Numbered from the stretch's first letter, positions 23,116 to 32,493 are shown. The stretch: DNA of 45,690 nt from Candidatus Hodarchaeota archaeon (GCA_029856365.1 JAHQWW010000023.1:1-45690); one strand, 5' to 3'. Made by a program: numbers and translations. Notes: generated by a model from the letters alone, not told the origin.

Positions 23116-24255
23116 GTGGTACAAACAATGAAAAACCCTAATGTTCAATTATTGACTGGAAATGCTGCTGTAGCAACAGCAGCCAAACTAGCAAGACCAA
23201 AAGTTATCCCAGCTTACCCTATTACTCCTCAAACACTTATTGTTGAGACTATATCAGGAATGATTGCACGGGGAGAGTTTGATTGTGATTTTGTGAACGT
23301 AGAAAGTGAACATAGTGCAATGGGTGCTGCTATTGGTGCTTCATTAGGAGGTGTTCGAACTTTTACTGCAACTAGTGCCCACGGCCTTCTTTACATGGGT
23401 GAATTGGTATGGTGGGCTGGAGTGACACGGGTTCCAATTGTAATGCCAGTAGTGAACCGTTCCCTGAATCCTTGGAATATATGGCCAGATCATCAAGATT
23501 CAATGACTTTTAGGGATGCGGGGTGGATCCAATTTTATGCAAAGAACAATCAAGAAGTGTTAGACCTGACCCTCTGTGCATTCAAAATTGCTGAACATCA
23601 TAAGGTGTGGATGCCAGTTATGATCTGTTTGGATGGGTTCATCCTGAGTCATACATCAGCTCAGGTAGAAATTCCAACCCAAGAAGAAGTTGATGAATTT
23701 CTTCCTCCCTTCAAACCACTTGCAATGTTAGATCCTGATGATCCTTTCGCCCATGGATCCCTTACTGATTCTAAAGGTATTTGGGAGCAAAGAATGTCGT
23801 TAATTGATGGATTTAATAATGCGCGAGTTATTATCCCTAAAGTTTTCCATGAGTATTATGAAAAATTCGGAAGACTCAGCAAAGAAATGATTGAAATTGT
23901 AGGTGATATTAACGACGCCAACGTTGCTATCGTTGCAATTGGAACTTTAGGGGAAGAAGCTGAACAATCATTGGAAGTTTTGAATAAGAGAGGTATTAAA
24001 GCTGTTGTTATTCGACCACGTGTTATTCGGCCATTTCCAAAAAAAGAATTAATTGCAGCTTTGAGAAAAGTACCAAAACTCTTAGTAATTGATAGGGCTG
24101 TTTCGTTTGGCAATGCTGGCCAGCTTGCGATTGAAATTCAAGCCGAATTGTACGCAAATAAGGTAGATATTGAATTTCACCAAATTATCCGAGGTCTAGG
24201 AGGAATGGATGTTACATACATGGATATCGCTTCTGAAGTAGGAAAAATCATGTAA
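23116..24255 (+). CDS. porA: 2-oxoacid:ferredoxin oxidoreductase, alpha subunit
   Basis: About 380 residues. The alpha subunit holds domains that line the thiamine diphosphate site and bind CoA. Recognisable motifs are VIPAYPITPQTLIVETIS near the N-terminus, FVNVESEHSAMGAAIGASLGG, and the C-terminal stretch VAIGTLGEEAEQSLEVLNKR leading to VIRPRVIRPFPKKEL. I take GTG 23116, which has AGGTGAG just upstream; an in-frame GTG at 23107 directly after the delta stop and an ATG at 23128 are alternatives. It is third in the operon. The substrate (pyruvate versus branched-chain or other 2-oxoacids) cannot be fixed from sequence alone, although overall it looks like pyruvate/2-ketoisovalerate type. Confidence 0.93.
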   Translation: MVQTMKNPNVQLLTGNAAVATAAKLARPKVIPAYPITPQTLIVETISGMIARGEFDCDFVNVESEHSAMGAAIGASLGGVRTFTATSAHGLLYMGELVWWAGVTRVPIVMPVVNRSLNPWNIWPDHQDSMTFRDAGWIQFYAKNNQEVLDLTLCAFKIAEHHKVWMPVMICLDGFILSHTSAQVEIPTQEEVDEFLPPFKPLAMLDPDDPFAHGSLTDSKGIWEQRMSLIDGFNNARVIIPKVFHEYYEKFGRLSKEMIEIVGDINDANVAIVAIGTLGEEAEQSLEVLNKRGIKAVVIRPRVIRPFPKKELIAALRKVPKLLVIDRAVSFGNAGQLAIEIQAELYANKVDIEFHQIIRGLGGMDVTYMDIASEVGKIM

Positions 24256-24270
24256 TTGAGGAATGAAGCA

Positions 24271-25158
24271 ATGAGTGTCAAGATAAAAGAGATGTTAGAT
24301 CGACCAGAAGTTTTATTAAGAGGAAATTTTGCATGTGCCGGCTGTGGCCTTTCTATTGCATATCGTACTGCTATATCAGCGTTAGAGCGCCCTATTGTTG
24401 TGATTCCCGCTTGTTGCGCTTCTGTTATCCAGAGCCTCCATCCCCACGTCACCTATAATGTTCCTACTTTGAATATTGCATTTGCAGCTCATGCTAGCGC
24501 TGCTTCTGGGATTTCAAGGGCTAAAAAAAGGAGAGGAGAGAAAGTGACAACTGTAGTTTGGTCTGGAGACGGAGGAACCTATGATATTGGTGTAGCTACT
24601 TGGTCTGGAGCAGCAGAAAGAAATGAGGATATCCTCCACTTTTGTTACGATAATGGTTTCTATAGTAATACCGGCGCTCAACGAAGCGGGGCTACTCCTC
24701 GAGGTGCATCTACAACCACTACTCCGACAGGTAAACAAGAGAAGAGAAAAAGTATTACTCGTATTATGGCTGCTCATGATGTGCCCTATATTGCAACTGC
24801 ATCCATTGGTTATCCTCGAGACCTGTATACTAAAGCTAAAAAAGCTGGAAACATGGAAGGATACCGATTCATTCTAATAGATGCTCCATGTCCTACCGGT
24901 TGGAATTCAGATCCCGCTATTACTCCAGAACTTGGTAAATTATCTGTACAAACAGGATATTTTCCACTTTATGAAGTTGAAAATGGGAAACTTACCTTCA
25001 GTAAACGTGGTATGAAGTACCGTGATCCCGACAAAAGACTCCCCCTAGAAGAGTACCTAGATAGACAAGGGCGTTTCAAAAAGATGACTCTCGTACAAAT
25101 AGAAGAACTTAAGAAAGATCTCCAGTTTGAATGGGATATGCTCTTGAGAATGGAATGA
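24271..25158 (+). CDS. porB: 2-oxoacid:ferredoxin oxidoreductase, beta subunit
   Basis: About 295 residues; this subunit binds thiamine diphosphate and a proximal [4Fe-4S] cluster. Visible motifs are CAGCG near the start, the TPP/Mg motif WSGDGGTYDIGVATWSGAAE, and CYDNGFYSNTGAQRSGATP. The cluster also uses later cysteines, of which DAPCPTGW is one. ATG 24271 is chosen because GAGGAATG sits at the right distance; an in-frame TTG at 24256 directly follows the alpha stop. Last gene of the four-gene operon. The enzyme would feed reduced ferredoxin to hydrogenases or biosynthesis in an anaerobe, an inference from the family. Confidence 0.95.
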   Translation: MSVKIKEMLDRPEVLLRGNFACAGCGLSIAYRTAISALERPIVVIPACCASVIQSLHPHVTYNVPTLNIAFAAHASAASGISRAKKRRGEKVTTVVWSGDGGTYDIGVATWSGAAERNEDILHFCYDNGFYSNTGAQRSGATPRGASTTTTPTGKQEKRKSITRIMAAHDVPYIATASIGYPRDLYTKAKKAGNMEGYRFILIDAPCPTGWNSDPAITPELGKLSVQTGYFPLYEVENGKLTFSKRGMKYRDPDKRLPLEEYLDRQGRFKKMTLVQIEELKKDLQFEWDMLLRME

Positions 25159-25313
25159 GTACATCAATAGAAACCCTTCATTCCCCTAATATTACTTTTA
25201 AAAAAGACTTCACGATGTAAGGTTCCTCTTGTTAATACTCAAGCACAATAATGTGAAATCCCATATAGGCAAAGGAGATAAGTCTTACTATCACCACTAC
25301 AATGAAATCTGTT

Positions 25314-26924
25314 CTAAAGCCGTTTTCCCATAAAAACCCCATCAATTTTAAATCCTAATTTACGATAGTAATCTCTAACTCCTAAACCAGATGTAACAAG
25401 GATTTTCTTAAATCCTCTTTCAATAGTGATCTCTTCTGCAAGGGCAATCAGTTTTTGGCCTATTCCACGGTGCTGCCATTCGAGCTCTTTAGGACTTCTG
25501 CCAATTCCAACAAGTTTCCCATAAACATGAAGTTCTCGTATGATCGTTGCTTGTGGATCGAGTGTTTCAGAACGGAATGCATATGATGATGGCTCTCGAA
25601 GACGTAAAAACCCGATTAAAGTTTCCTTATCTACCGTATCAAAGGAAATAAAGTGTTCAATACCATCAGAAGCTGAATATTGAATAGTGTGGTACTCTTT
25701 TTCCTTTTCAATCCATGATGTGTCCCTTAGATTTGTTTGATGACCAACTTCTCTACAACGGATACAAGAGCATTTCTCGCCACGCCTTATTAGTATATCC
25801 CTTGCTTTTTCTCTCAAATTTCCCGATTGTACACCCTCTAGTATCAGATATGCAGGGATATCACGCTGAATACGCTGGATACGTACAAAAGGAGGAGTAA
25901 TTGCTTTGATTGTGGCCATTACTCTTACAACTTCTTCTGCGTTATATGGAAGGTAATTTCCATTTTCCCATAAATCAAATAAACGTGTATTAGCGAGAAC
26001 CAATGTAGGATAGATTTTAATAGCATCAGGAATATATCTTGAATCTGTGTAGAGCTTTTCAAACATAGATATATCTTCTTCGGGGGATTGAAAGAGATTT
26101 GGCATCATATGAACAGTGATTTTTAGTCCTCCATCCCTAGCATAACGGATTGCTTTTACAACGTCTTCTAAAGTGTGATGTCGTTGTATAAACTGTAGAA
26201 TCTTGTCAGAGAGAGTCTGTACCCCAATTTCACAGATTGTTCCCCCTAGTTCTAGGATCCTGTTAACATACGTTTCCGTGCAGTAATCAGGCCTGGTTTC
26301 AAAAGTGATACCAACATTGCGATAAATGCTAGTTTCAGCGCTTTGTTGCGCTCCTTTCAGACTCATTGATGTCTTTCCTGTGATTCCATCTAAACATTCC
26401 TTTACAAAATATTCTTGATATTCTAAGGGCGTTGCTAGAAATGTTCCGCCCATTATTACAAGATGGACCTTATCTAGTGGATGGCCAATACTTTTAAGTT
26501 GTTTTAGTCTAGCTTGTACTTGTTTTTTTGGAATGAAGTCATTTTGGGCCCCTCTCATTGCTGCAGGTTCCTTCCCTGTGTAGGATTTTGGTGCTCCATT
26601 AACCTCAGGACAATAAATGCAATTACCTGGACAGGGTGAGGGTTTCGTCATCACTGCGACAACAGCGATCCCACTAATTGTTCTTACTTTACGAATTTGC
26701 AGAAATTGCGTTAAATAATCTTTTTCATATTCTGTAAAATCTTCTGAAGTGAGAATAAACTCGATAATCTCCGAATTTCGAACAAATCGTTGTAATCCAT
26801 ACTGTTTTGCAATGTTTCGTTTGAGACTTTCAAGTTTTGATTTAGTTGGAGCTGGTTCATTTACTAGTGTTCGGGTAAGATCGTTTAAGGCTTTAAATAA
26901 TATATTTTGAGACAAAGGGGGCAC
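25314..26924 (-). CDS. elp3: Elp3-type tRNA uridine-34 modification enzyme (radical SAM + GNAT)
   Basis: A 536-residue Elongator catalytic-subunit homologue that would build the carboxymethyl group on wobble uridine 34 of tRNAs. The N-terminal tRNA-binding region is followed by the radical SAM cysteines in SPCPGNCIYCPEV (C-x3-C-x2-C) near residue 100, the conserved GAPKSYTGKEPAAMRG, and GGTFLATP. A zinc-type pair appears in KCSCIRCREVG (about 385-395). The C-terminal 110 residues are the GNAT acetyltransferase domain with the acetyl-CoA loop QHRGIGQKLIALAEE and GVRDYYRKLGF. The start is GTG 26924 with AAAGGAG nine bases upstream. It lies 19 bases downstream of the Alg7-type gene on the same strand. 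Confidence 0.95.
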   Translation of the reverse strand: MPPLSQNILFKALNDLTRTLVNEPAPTKSKLESLKRNIAKQYGLQRFVRNSEIIEFILTSEDFTEYEKDYLTQFLQIRKVRTISGIAVVAVMTKPSPCPGNCIYCPEVNGAPKSYTGKEPAAMRGAQNDFIPKKQVQARLKQLKSIGHPLDKVHLVIMGGTFLATPLEYQEYFVKECLDGITGKTSMSLKGAQQSAETSIYRNVGITFETRPDYCTETYVNRILELGGTICEIGVQTLSDKILQFIQRHHTLEDVVKAIRYARDGGLKITVHMMPNLFQSPEEDISMFEKLYTDSRYIPDAIKIYPTLVLANTRLFDLWENGNYLPYNAEEVVRVMATIKAITPPFVRIQRIQRDIPAYLILEGVQSGNLREKARDILIRRGEKCSCIRCREVGHQTNLRDTSWIEKEKEYHTIQYSASDGIEHFISFDTVDKETLIGFLRLREPSSYAFRSETLDPQATIIRELHVYGKLVGIGRSPKELEWQHRGIGQKLIALAEEITIERGFKKILVTSGLGVRDYYRKLGFKIDGVFMGKRL

Positions 26925-26943
26925 AATTGCATGCTCCTTTTAA

Positions 26944-27984
26944 CTAACCAGGGGTGAACGCGGGTAATGAGATGATTAAGGTGCCTACAGATATAATTGT
27001 GTGAACCAGAAGAATAATGATTACATTCTTCCGTTCCCTAATTTTTAGAAAATATGGAAAGAACCAGTATACAGTATACGGACATGGGACAACAATGTTA
27101 CCTTCGTCGTCTACTGTAGCTAGCTTTGCGCTTTGATGAGTAAGAAGATACAGAAAGAATAATAAAAAATTCACGAAGTGTAATCCAAAAAGTCCTGGTG
27201 CTAACCGATCCATGTTGCCAATGATCAGAGCGACGATGATTCCTGTTCCTAGAGTTAGAGTTCCTGTATCACCAGCTAGGATTTTTGCAGGAAACCAGTT
27301 GAATCTTAGTAAAACTAGAAAACCACCAAGTAATGAGGTCACAAAAAGAGTCACAATGGGATTACCTACAAAAAGTGCTGTAATTAGAATTATAGAGAGG
27401 GAAATTGTTCCATTCCCAACTTCTAATCCGTTAAACCCAGCAAGCATATTAAAAGAATTGAATGCAAAATTTACAGCTAAAGGAATTATAATAAGACTAT
27501 AAAGATTGATATATCCAATTGGATAAGGAAGATTAATTAAGTTACCAAAATCAATGATTCCTAGGAATCCAAGGTTTATACTACTTTCACCAACTTTCAA
27601 GGCCATTAAAGGGATTGCTGGTAAGAAGCCCAATAATATTTTGTCACGCCATCGAATTTTAAAAACATCATCTAAAAATCCGATTAACCCAGCAATTACA
27701 ACACTCAAAAGTCCCGCTAAGAGGGGTTCGAATATTTCTTCCTCAAAATTTGGAGTGATATTTTCCCAAATAAATACTATGATGAGAATAGTAAAGATGA
27801 ATCCCAGTAATGGTGCTAATCCTCCCGCTTCGGTGATTGTAGGCTTATTTGGTTTATGAACATCAACTGTTGTAATTCCCCGTTTCATGGAGGAATTAAT
27901 TACCCATGGGATGAGAACACGCGTTATTATAGCGGAAATAATTAGCGCCAGGACGGCGGTAACAAGTATTTCTAATGTTAACAT
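26944..27984 (-). CDS. GlcNAc-1-phosphate transferase to dolichyl phosphate (Alg7/GPT family)
   Basis: A 346-residue integral membrane enzyme with about ten hydrophobic helices, of the polyprenyl-phosphate HexNAc-1-phosphate transferase family. It would start lipid-linked oligosaccharides for N-glycosylation by moving GlcNAc-1-P from UDP-GlcNAc to dolichyl phosphate. Diagnostic strings are DVHKPNKPTITEAGGLAPL, the catalytic aspartate pair in GFLDDVFKIRWRDK, NSFNMLAGFNGLEVG, and LAGDTGTLTLGTG. The eukaryotic and archaeal Alg7/AglH branch is favoured by VDVHKPNKP over bacterial MraY or WecA. It is divergent from a sugar nucleotidyltransferase that could supply its nucleotide sugar. Confidence 0.88.
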   Translation of the reverse strand: MLTLEILVTAVLALIISAIITRVLIPWVINSSMKRGITTVDVHKPNKPTITEAGGLAPLLGFIFTILIIVFIWENITPNFEEEIFEPLLAGLLSVVIAGLIGFLDDVFKIRWRDKILLGFLPAIPLMALKVGESSINLGFLGIIDFGNLINLPYPIGYINLYSLIIIPLAVNFAFNSFNMLAGFNGLEVGNGTISLSIILITALFVGNPIVTLFVTSLLGGFLVLLRFNWFPAKILAGDTGTLTLGTGIIVALIIGNMDRLAPGLFGLHFVNFLLFFLYLLTHQSAKLATVDDEGNIVVPCPYTVYWFFPYFLKIRERKNVIIILLVHTIISVGTLIISLPAFTPG

Positions 27985-28087
27985 TATGAATTAGCTAAAA
28001 AAAGAATGAATTAAAAGGATATAACTAAGGACAACCCAATAGATTTAGAAGGAGAACTCAGTATTTCTGATTTACGGAGTTGTAATC

Positions 28088-29104
28088 ATGCGATGTATCA
28101 TACCTGCTGCGGGGAAAGGAACTAGATTACGGCCACATACCAACACAAAGCCAAAAGCCCTTTTTCCCTTAGGAAATAAGCCCTTAATCTCCCACATATT
28201 AGATAATATTATTGAAGCAAATATTAAAGATATAATTATTATTGTAGGTTATGAAAAAGATAAGTTAATAGAGTACATCGAATCTAATTATGAAAAAATT
28301 TGTAATTATACTTTCATAGAACAAACAAGTCGTAGAGGTTTAGGCCATGCGATATATACCGCTGCAGATTTCCTAGATGGTGAACCTGTACTAATCACCC
28401 TTGGAGATAGTCTTTATGAGAATTCATTTTCTCTAATGCTTGCTGAGTTTGATAAATTTCCCAATTGGACGGGAGCAATCACTGTTAAGTCAGTTTCCAA
28501 TCCTCAAGCTTATGGTATCGTAACCACCCATGATGATTCTAATATAGTAAAACAATTAGTAGAAAAACCTGAGAATCCAACCTCATCGCTAGCGATCACT
28601 GGGGTTTACATGATACGGGACTCTTTACAGTTAAAATACGCGTTACAAGAACTAGTCACTTCTAATCAAGTTGGAAAGGGAGGAGAATTGCAATTAACCG
28701 ATGCTCTTCAAATTATGGTAAATAAAGATTTAATTCTTGGGTCAATCGACTCTGGTAGATGGTTTGACTGTGGCAAAAAAGAAGCCCTTTTAGCAGCTCA
28801 CACATTTGTTTTAGACAGAAATGAGCTATCCTCAATTGAGGGCGAGTTGGATAATACAGTGGTAATTTCTCCAGTCGCGATCCAAGAGGACAATCACATC
28901 TCAAACTCGATTATAGGTCCTTATGTAAGTATTGATAAAGGTACTATTGTTGAAAAATCAATTATTTCCTATTCAATAGTTGGCAGTGGTTCCCGTATTT
29001 ATAATACGAATATTCATGACTCTCTTATTGGTGATAAGGTCGAATTGGTCGGAAAGGGATATGATTTAAACATTGGTGATTACTCAAAGGTCCAGTTGTT
29101 TTAA
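28088..29104 (+). CDS. Sugar-1-phosphate nucleotidyltransferase with beta-helix tail
   Basis: A 338-residue enzyme that forms an NDP-sugar from NTP and sugar-1-phosphate. The N-terminal Rossmann-like domain (about 1-235) has the signature IIPAAGKGTRLRPHTNTKPK, then IIIVGYEK, LITLGDSLYE and GRWFDCGKKEALLAAH. Residues 250-338 are isoleucine- and valine-rich hexapeptide-like turns (VSIDKGTIVEKSIISYSIVG), a left-handed beta-helix. There is no acetyltransferase motif, so it is not a full GlmU. It resembles glucose-1-phosphate thymidylyl/uridylyltransferases of archaea; the sugar is undetermined, and UDP-GlcNAc is plausible given the divergent Alg7-type gene. GGAG lies eight bases before the ATG. 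The next gene follows after 10 bases. Confidence 0.88.
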   Translation: MRCIIPAAGKGTRLRPHTNTKPKALFPLGNKPLISHILDNIIEANIKDIIIIVGYEKDKLIEYIESNYEKICNYTFIEQTSRRGLGHAIYTAADFLDGEPVLITLGDSLYENSFSLMLAEFDKFPNWTGAITVKSVSNPQAYGIVTTHDDSNIVKQLVEKPENPTSSLAITGVYMIRDSLQLKYALQELVTSNQVGKGGELQLTDALQIMVNKDLILGSIDSGRWFDCGKKEALLAAHTFVLDRNELSSIEGELDNTVVISPVAIQEDNHISNSIIGPYVSIDKGTIVEKSIISYSIVGSGSRIYNTNIHDSLIGDKVELVGKGYDLNIGDYSKVQLF

Positions 29105-29114
29105 AGGAGAGCAG

Positions 29115-29417
29115 ATGGTGGTAAATCGTACTATTCAGGATTTTCAAAAGCTAATGTTCATTCTCTATGGAGAACGAGATCAGAAAAGAGGTATAGAAAA
29201 AAGCTTGATGTGGTTACAGACAGAAATTGGGGAACTTTTAGAAGCTTATTTAAAAGATGATCAAAAATCTTTGCAAGAAGAGGTAGCTGATGTGTTTGCA
29301 TGGCTTTGCTCTGTTTGTAATCTTCTTAATATCGATATTGAAAATGCTGCCTGGAAAAAATACCCTTTTTATTGCCCTAAATGTGGCGTCAGTCCGTGTG
29401 AATGCCAGTCCTTATAA
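29115..29417 (+). CDS. MazG-like nucleotide pyrophosphohydrolase with Cys-rich tail
   Basis: A 100-residue all-alpha NTP pyrophosphohydrolase that would hydrolyse an unwanted nucleotide triphosphate or guard the nucleotide pool. The metal-binding acidic pattern is clear: TEIGELLEAYLKDD, then LQEEVADVFAWL (E-x2-E...E-x2-D). The C-terminus carries YCPKCGVSPCEC, a possible metal knuckle often seen on archaeal members. I chose ATG 29115 because AAAGGAGAG sits directly before it; the frame stays open upstream into the preceding gene. It is probably co-transcribed with the nucleotidyltransferase. Confidence 0.85.
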   Translation: MVVNRTIQDFQKLMFILYGERDQKRGIEKSLMWLQTEIGELLEAYLKDDQKSLQEEVADVFAWLCSVCNLLNIDIENAAWKKYPFYCPKCGVSPCECQSL

Positions 29418-29479
29418 AAATATAGCCTAAAATAAGTTTATTATACATTCTGAGAATGAATACGGGGACTTTCTAGTAA

Positions 29480-30211
29480 CTAATTTTGTGAGGTCTCATA
29501 ATTTTTTTGTTTTAAATCGTATTCTTCTCGAGTCATAATGCATCTTGCAGGTGTTCCCATCATAACATGTCCACTAGGGACATCTTTAGTTATGATAGAG
29601 CCAGCTGCAATGACTGCTCCCTCTCCAATAGTTATTCCTGCAAGTATGATAGCTCCGATCCCAATAATTGCATTATCTTCTACTATAGTTGTTACTAATC
29701 TGCTACTTACAGGATATAAATCATTTGCAAATCGTACACCTGGTCCAAGAAAAATATTGTCTCCCAGTACTATTTTAGGGGGAATAAAATTGTTCGATTG
29801 TATTCGGACTTTCTTTCCAATCACTACACCACTATCAAGGACTGTGCTGCTTCCAATGATGCTCCCAGAACCGATTTGACAATTTTCTCTAATAATAACA
29901 TTTGTTCCTGTTTCTACGTGGTCTTCTAACAAAGATGTTTCATATATAGTCGTAAAGGGTCTAATATGATTATTTTCGCCAATTATGGAGCCTGTGGAAA
30001 TTTGGTCATATAAGTATTCGATAGGTAATTGTATCTCACTTTTTAGGGTTATTTGGTTTGTTTTCGCTCTCGTAGGATATCCTATAACAACAAAAGAGTC
30101 AATAATTGAATTTTTTTTGATTTTTGAGGGTCCATATATACAGGTGGTTTTTGAAACAAATGAAGATTCCATAAGTGCATTTTTAGATTGAAATCCTTGA
30201 TTGTTAGGCAT
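29480..30211 (-). CDS. Left-handed beta-helix acyl/acetyltransferase
   Basis: A 243-residue protein of the hexapeptide-repeat transferase family. Repeats of the [LIV]-G-x4 type run from about residue 75 to 220 (IRENCQIGSGSIIGSSTVLD, then AIIGIGAIILAGITIGEGAV), ending with the typical exit sequence VMMGTPARCI. The N-terminal part also contains beta-helix-like turns (CIYGPSKIKKNSIIDSFVVI). Such enzymes acetylate amino sugars of glycans or small molecules. It is last in a minus-strand run after nadA, nadC and a membrane protein, but its natural partners are probably the sugar genes nearby. The acceptor is unknown. Confidence 0.82.
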   Translation of the reverse strand: MPNNQGFQSKNALMESSFVSKTTCIYGPSKIKKNSIIDSFVVIGYPTRAKTNQITLKSEIQLPIEYLYDQISTGSIIGENNHIRPFTTIYETSLLEDHVETGTNVIIRENCQIGSGSIIGSSTVLDSGVVIGKKVRIQSNNFIPPKIVLGDNIFLGPGVRFANDLYPVSSRLVTTIVEDNAIIGIGAIILAGITIGEGAVIAAGSIITKDVPSGHVMMGTPARCIMTREEYDLKQKNYETSQN

Positions 30212-30213
30212 AT

Positions 30214-30495
30214 TTAAGCCTTCATTTTATTTGAATTCTCTGTATTTTGAGTATGATTTTTCTCTGTGATTTGGACGGAAGAATTGACTGATGAAGATTC
30301 AGGAGGTAGAAAAATATATACTATAATAGATAATCCTATAACCACAAAAAAGAATAATAGCCCTAATGAACCTCCGAAGATATTAAATGGTAGTAATGGT
30401 GAGAAAATAAAAATTACAAAGGTTATAATTGTAGCACCTAAAAATGCAATGCTGATTCCTCGAAACAACTTACTCAACAATATTAGTTTCTCCAT
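30214..30495 (-). CDS. Small two-helix membrane protein
   Basis: A 93-residue protein with two clear hydrophobic segments, about residues 14-34 (ISIAFLGATIITFVIFIF) and 42-63 (LGLLFFFVVIGLSIIVYIFL), followed by a hydrophilic Ser/Thr/Asn-rich tail of 30 residues. I recognise no family. Its start codon lies inside the end of nadC (26-base overlap in another frame), and it ends 2 bases before the acyltransferase start, so it belongs to that transcript. By charge (few basic residues at the very N-terminus, charged tail) the termini may both face the cytoplasm. The overlap and clean membrane pattern support it as real. Confidence 0.6.
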   Translation of the reverse strand: MEKLILLSKLFRGISIAFLGATIITFVIFIFSPLLPFNIFGGSLGLLFFFVVIGLSIIVYIFLPPESSSVNSSVQITEKNHTQNTENSNKMKA

Positions 30496-31369
30496 TACGG
30501 GTTGATGAAATAACCTTCAAGATTTTTAGGGAAAAATCAATGGCTTTGACAGAGTGAGTAAGACTTCCTAGGGAAATAACATCTATACCAGGAATAAGGT
30601 ACATATCTATGTTCTGCTCAGAGATTCCTCCACTAACTTCTATGAGTGGACGGGTTTGTGGTGATTCTTGCCGTACAATCTCAATTGCTGCCTGGATGTC
30701 ATTAATGGAAAAATTATCTAACATAATTATATCTGGAGATAATTTCAGAGCTTTTTTCAATTCAGATAGATTCTCTACCTCAATATCGACTTTTTTTGTA
30801 AAAGAAGTCTTATTTTTTGACTGATTGAAAATTGCAGGAATGGCCTCCTCTCCAAGTAAAATTAGATGGTTTTCTTTAATCAAGACACTATCAGATAAAT
30901 TCCATCGGTGGGGATCTCCTCCTCCGATTTTAACTGCATATTTTTCAAAATACCGAAATCCTGGTGTTGTTTTCCGTGTGGAAGCGATTATTATGTCTTG
31001 ACTAGAATTCTTTACTTTATCAACAAGCTTTCGTGTTTGAGTAGCAATTCCTGAAAGATGCATCAATAGATTTAGGATTGTGCGTTCTGAGACAAGAATT
31101 GCTCTACTAAGGCCACTTAACTGTAGGATAACATCTGCCTTTCTAATAATATCTCCATCTTTAAATAAACTTGAAACTTCAACATTTAATGATTCCAAGA
31201 GGATTTTGGCAAAATCTAATCCACAAAGAACTCCCTCTTGATTAGAGACTAAATTTGCATGAACAGGTATATTTGGGACTAATTCACTAGTAATATCTCC
31301 ATATTCCATATCCTCTTGGAGGAATTGAAGGAGTTTCTGTTCCAATAATTTTGTGGGTTTAAATGACAT
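30470..31369 (-). CDS. nadC: Nicotinate-nucleotide pyrophosphorylase (quinolinate phosphoribosyltransferase)
   Basis: A 299-residue enzyme that turns quinolinate and PRPP into nicotinate mononucleotide, CO2 and pyrophosphate in de novo NAD synthesis. Family strings include EDMEYGDITSELV, SERTILNLLMHLSGIAT, ASTRKTTPGFRYFEKYAV (catalytic Arg/Lys region), GGGDPHRWNLSDSVLIKENH and the barrel strands VDIEVENLSELKKAL and IIMLDNFSI. The end, LIEVSGGISEQNIDMYL and DVISLGSLTHS, completes the phosphate-binding loops. Length is slightly above the bacterial 280-290. It follows nadA by 17 bases. Confidence 0.96.
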   Translation of the reverse strand: MSFKPTKLLEQKLLQFLQEDMEYGDITSELVPNIPVHANLVSNQEGVLCGLDFAKILLESLNVEVSSLFKDGDIIRKADVILQLSGLSRAILVSERTILNLLMHLSGIATQTRKLVDKVKNSSQDIIIASTRKTTPGFRYFEKYAVKIGGGDPHRWNLSDSVLIKENHLILLGEEAIPAIFNQSKNKTSFTKKVDIEVENLSELKKALKLSPDIIMLDNFSINDIQAAIEIVRQESPQTRPLIEVSGGISEQNIDMYLIPGIDVISLGSLTHSVKAIDFSLKILKVISSTRNGETNIVE

Positions 31370-31386
31370 GAGGAGAATTCCTTTTC

Positions 31387-32304
31387 TTATTCTGAGAGCT
31401 CTAGCATTCGCTCAATTGGTAAACGTGCTTTCTTAGCAATATTAGGCGGGATATAAATTCGATATTGTTCCTTTAGAAGTGAAAGATATAGATTATAAAT
31501 TGTAATCTGCTTTTGCTGGATACAGATAGCGTCCTTTCGAGCAGGAATGAACATTTTCGTGGGAAAATTTGATCTTAAACGATCTACTAGTCCATTTTCG
31601 GTTGCAATAATGAATTTTTCTGATGAGGAGTTGGCAGCTTCTTTTAACATTCTGCTAGTTGAACAGATCTTATTAGCAATCTTTTGAACAGAAGGACTAA
31701 CTTCTGGATGGGCTAGAATTTCCGCTTCAGGATATCTAACTATTAATTTCTTAATATCCGAAGGAATAAACTTTCGGTGAACGTAACAATACCCAATTTT
31801 TGGAAAAGGAATGATTTTAATTTCAGGGATTTGTTGTTGGATGTAATAAGCAAGATTTCGGTCAGGTCCAACCAGAACTTGTTTTTCATCAAGATTCTTT
31901 ATTATTTTAACAGCATTTCCTGAAGTAATACAAATATCTGCCATAGCTTTAGTTTCAGCGGTGGTATTCACATACACTGCAATAGTAGTATTCGGGTACA
32001 GAGTTCGATACCGTTTCATTTTCGTAGGTGATAGCATATGTGCCATAGGGCATTTTGCCATGGAGGATGGAATTAATACTTTTTTTTGGGGATTTAAAAT
32101 AGCAGCAGTTTCTGCCATGAACTCGGCACCTGCAAATACAATGATAGAATTGTCTGTGAATTTTGCTTTTCGAGCTAACTCAAAACTATCACCTATAAAA
32201 TCCCCAAGTTCTTGAATCTTGGAATCTTGATAGTTGTGTACTAGTAGAAGAGCATTACGTTCCTTTTTAAGCGATGTTATGTCTTCAACAATATCTTTAG
32301 ACAA
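31387..32304 (-). CDS. nadA: Quinolinate synthase
   Basis: A 305-residue [4Fe-4S] enzyme that condenses iminoaspartate with dihydroxyacetone phosphate to quinolinate. The three expected cluster cysteines are in AKCPMAHM, GYCYVHRKF and DAICIQQK, matching the three-domain pattern of the family. LLVHNYQDSKIQELGDFIGD and FAGAEFMAETAAILNP are also typical. The length matches archaeal NadA (about 300). The start appears to be TTG 32304. No nadB (L-aspartate oxidase) or aspartate dehydrogenase lies in the window, so iminoaspartate must come from elsewhere. First gene of the nadA-nadC run. Confidence 0.96.
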   Translation of the reverse strand: MSKDIVEDITSLKKERNALLLVHNYQDSKIQELGDFIGDSFELARKAKFTDNSIIVFAGAEFMAETAAILNPQKKVLIPSSMAKCPMAHMLSPTKMKRYRTLYPNTTIAVYVNTTAETKAMADICITSGNAVKIIKNLDEKQVLVGPDRNLAYYIQQQIPEIKIIPFPKIGYCYVHRKFIPSDIKKLIVRYPEAEILAHPEVSPSVQKIANKICSTSRMLKEAANSSSEKFIIATENGLVDRLRSNFPTKMFIPARKDAICIQQKQITIYNLYLSLLKEQYRIYIPPNIAKKARLPIERMLELSE

Positions 32305-32493
32305 TTCAATTCTCTCTAAGAAAACCTATTTCGTATTTTCATATTTTTAGAATGGGATTACAATTAAAGAGTAGAAAAATAAAATTTTGCTAAAAGAAGT
32401 TTAGTTTATCAACGAGGAAAGGGATTTGGAAAGAGAAAATATAAATTTCCAAAAGTGTGTTTCGTTTTCTTGAAAAATTGAGGTTAAAATGTA

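Noticed and set aside
27212..27859. Plus-strand frames opposite the Alg7-type gene
   Set aside because: Shadow frames of a membrane protein gene; the minus-strand product matches a known family over its full length.
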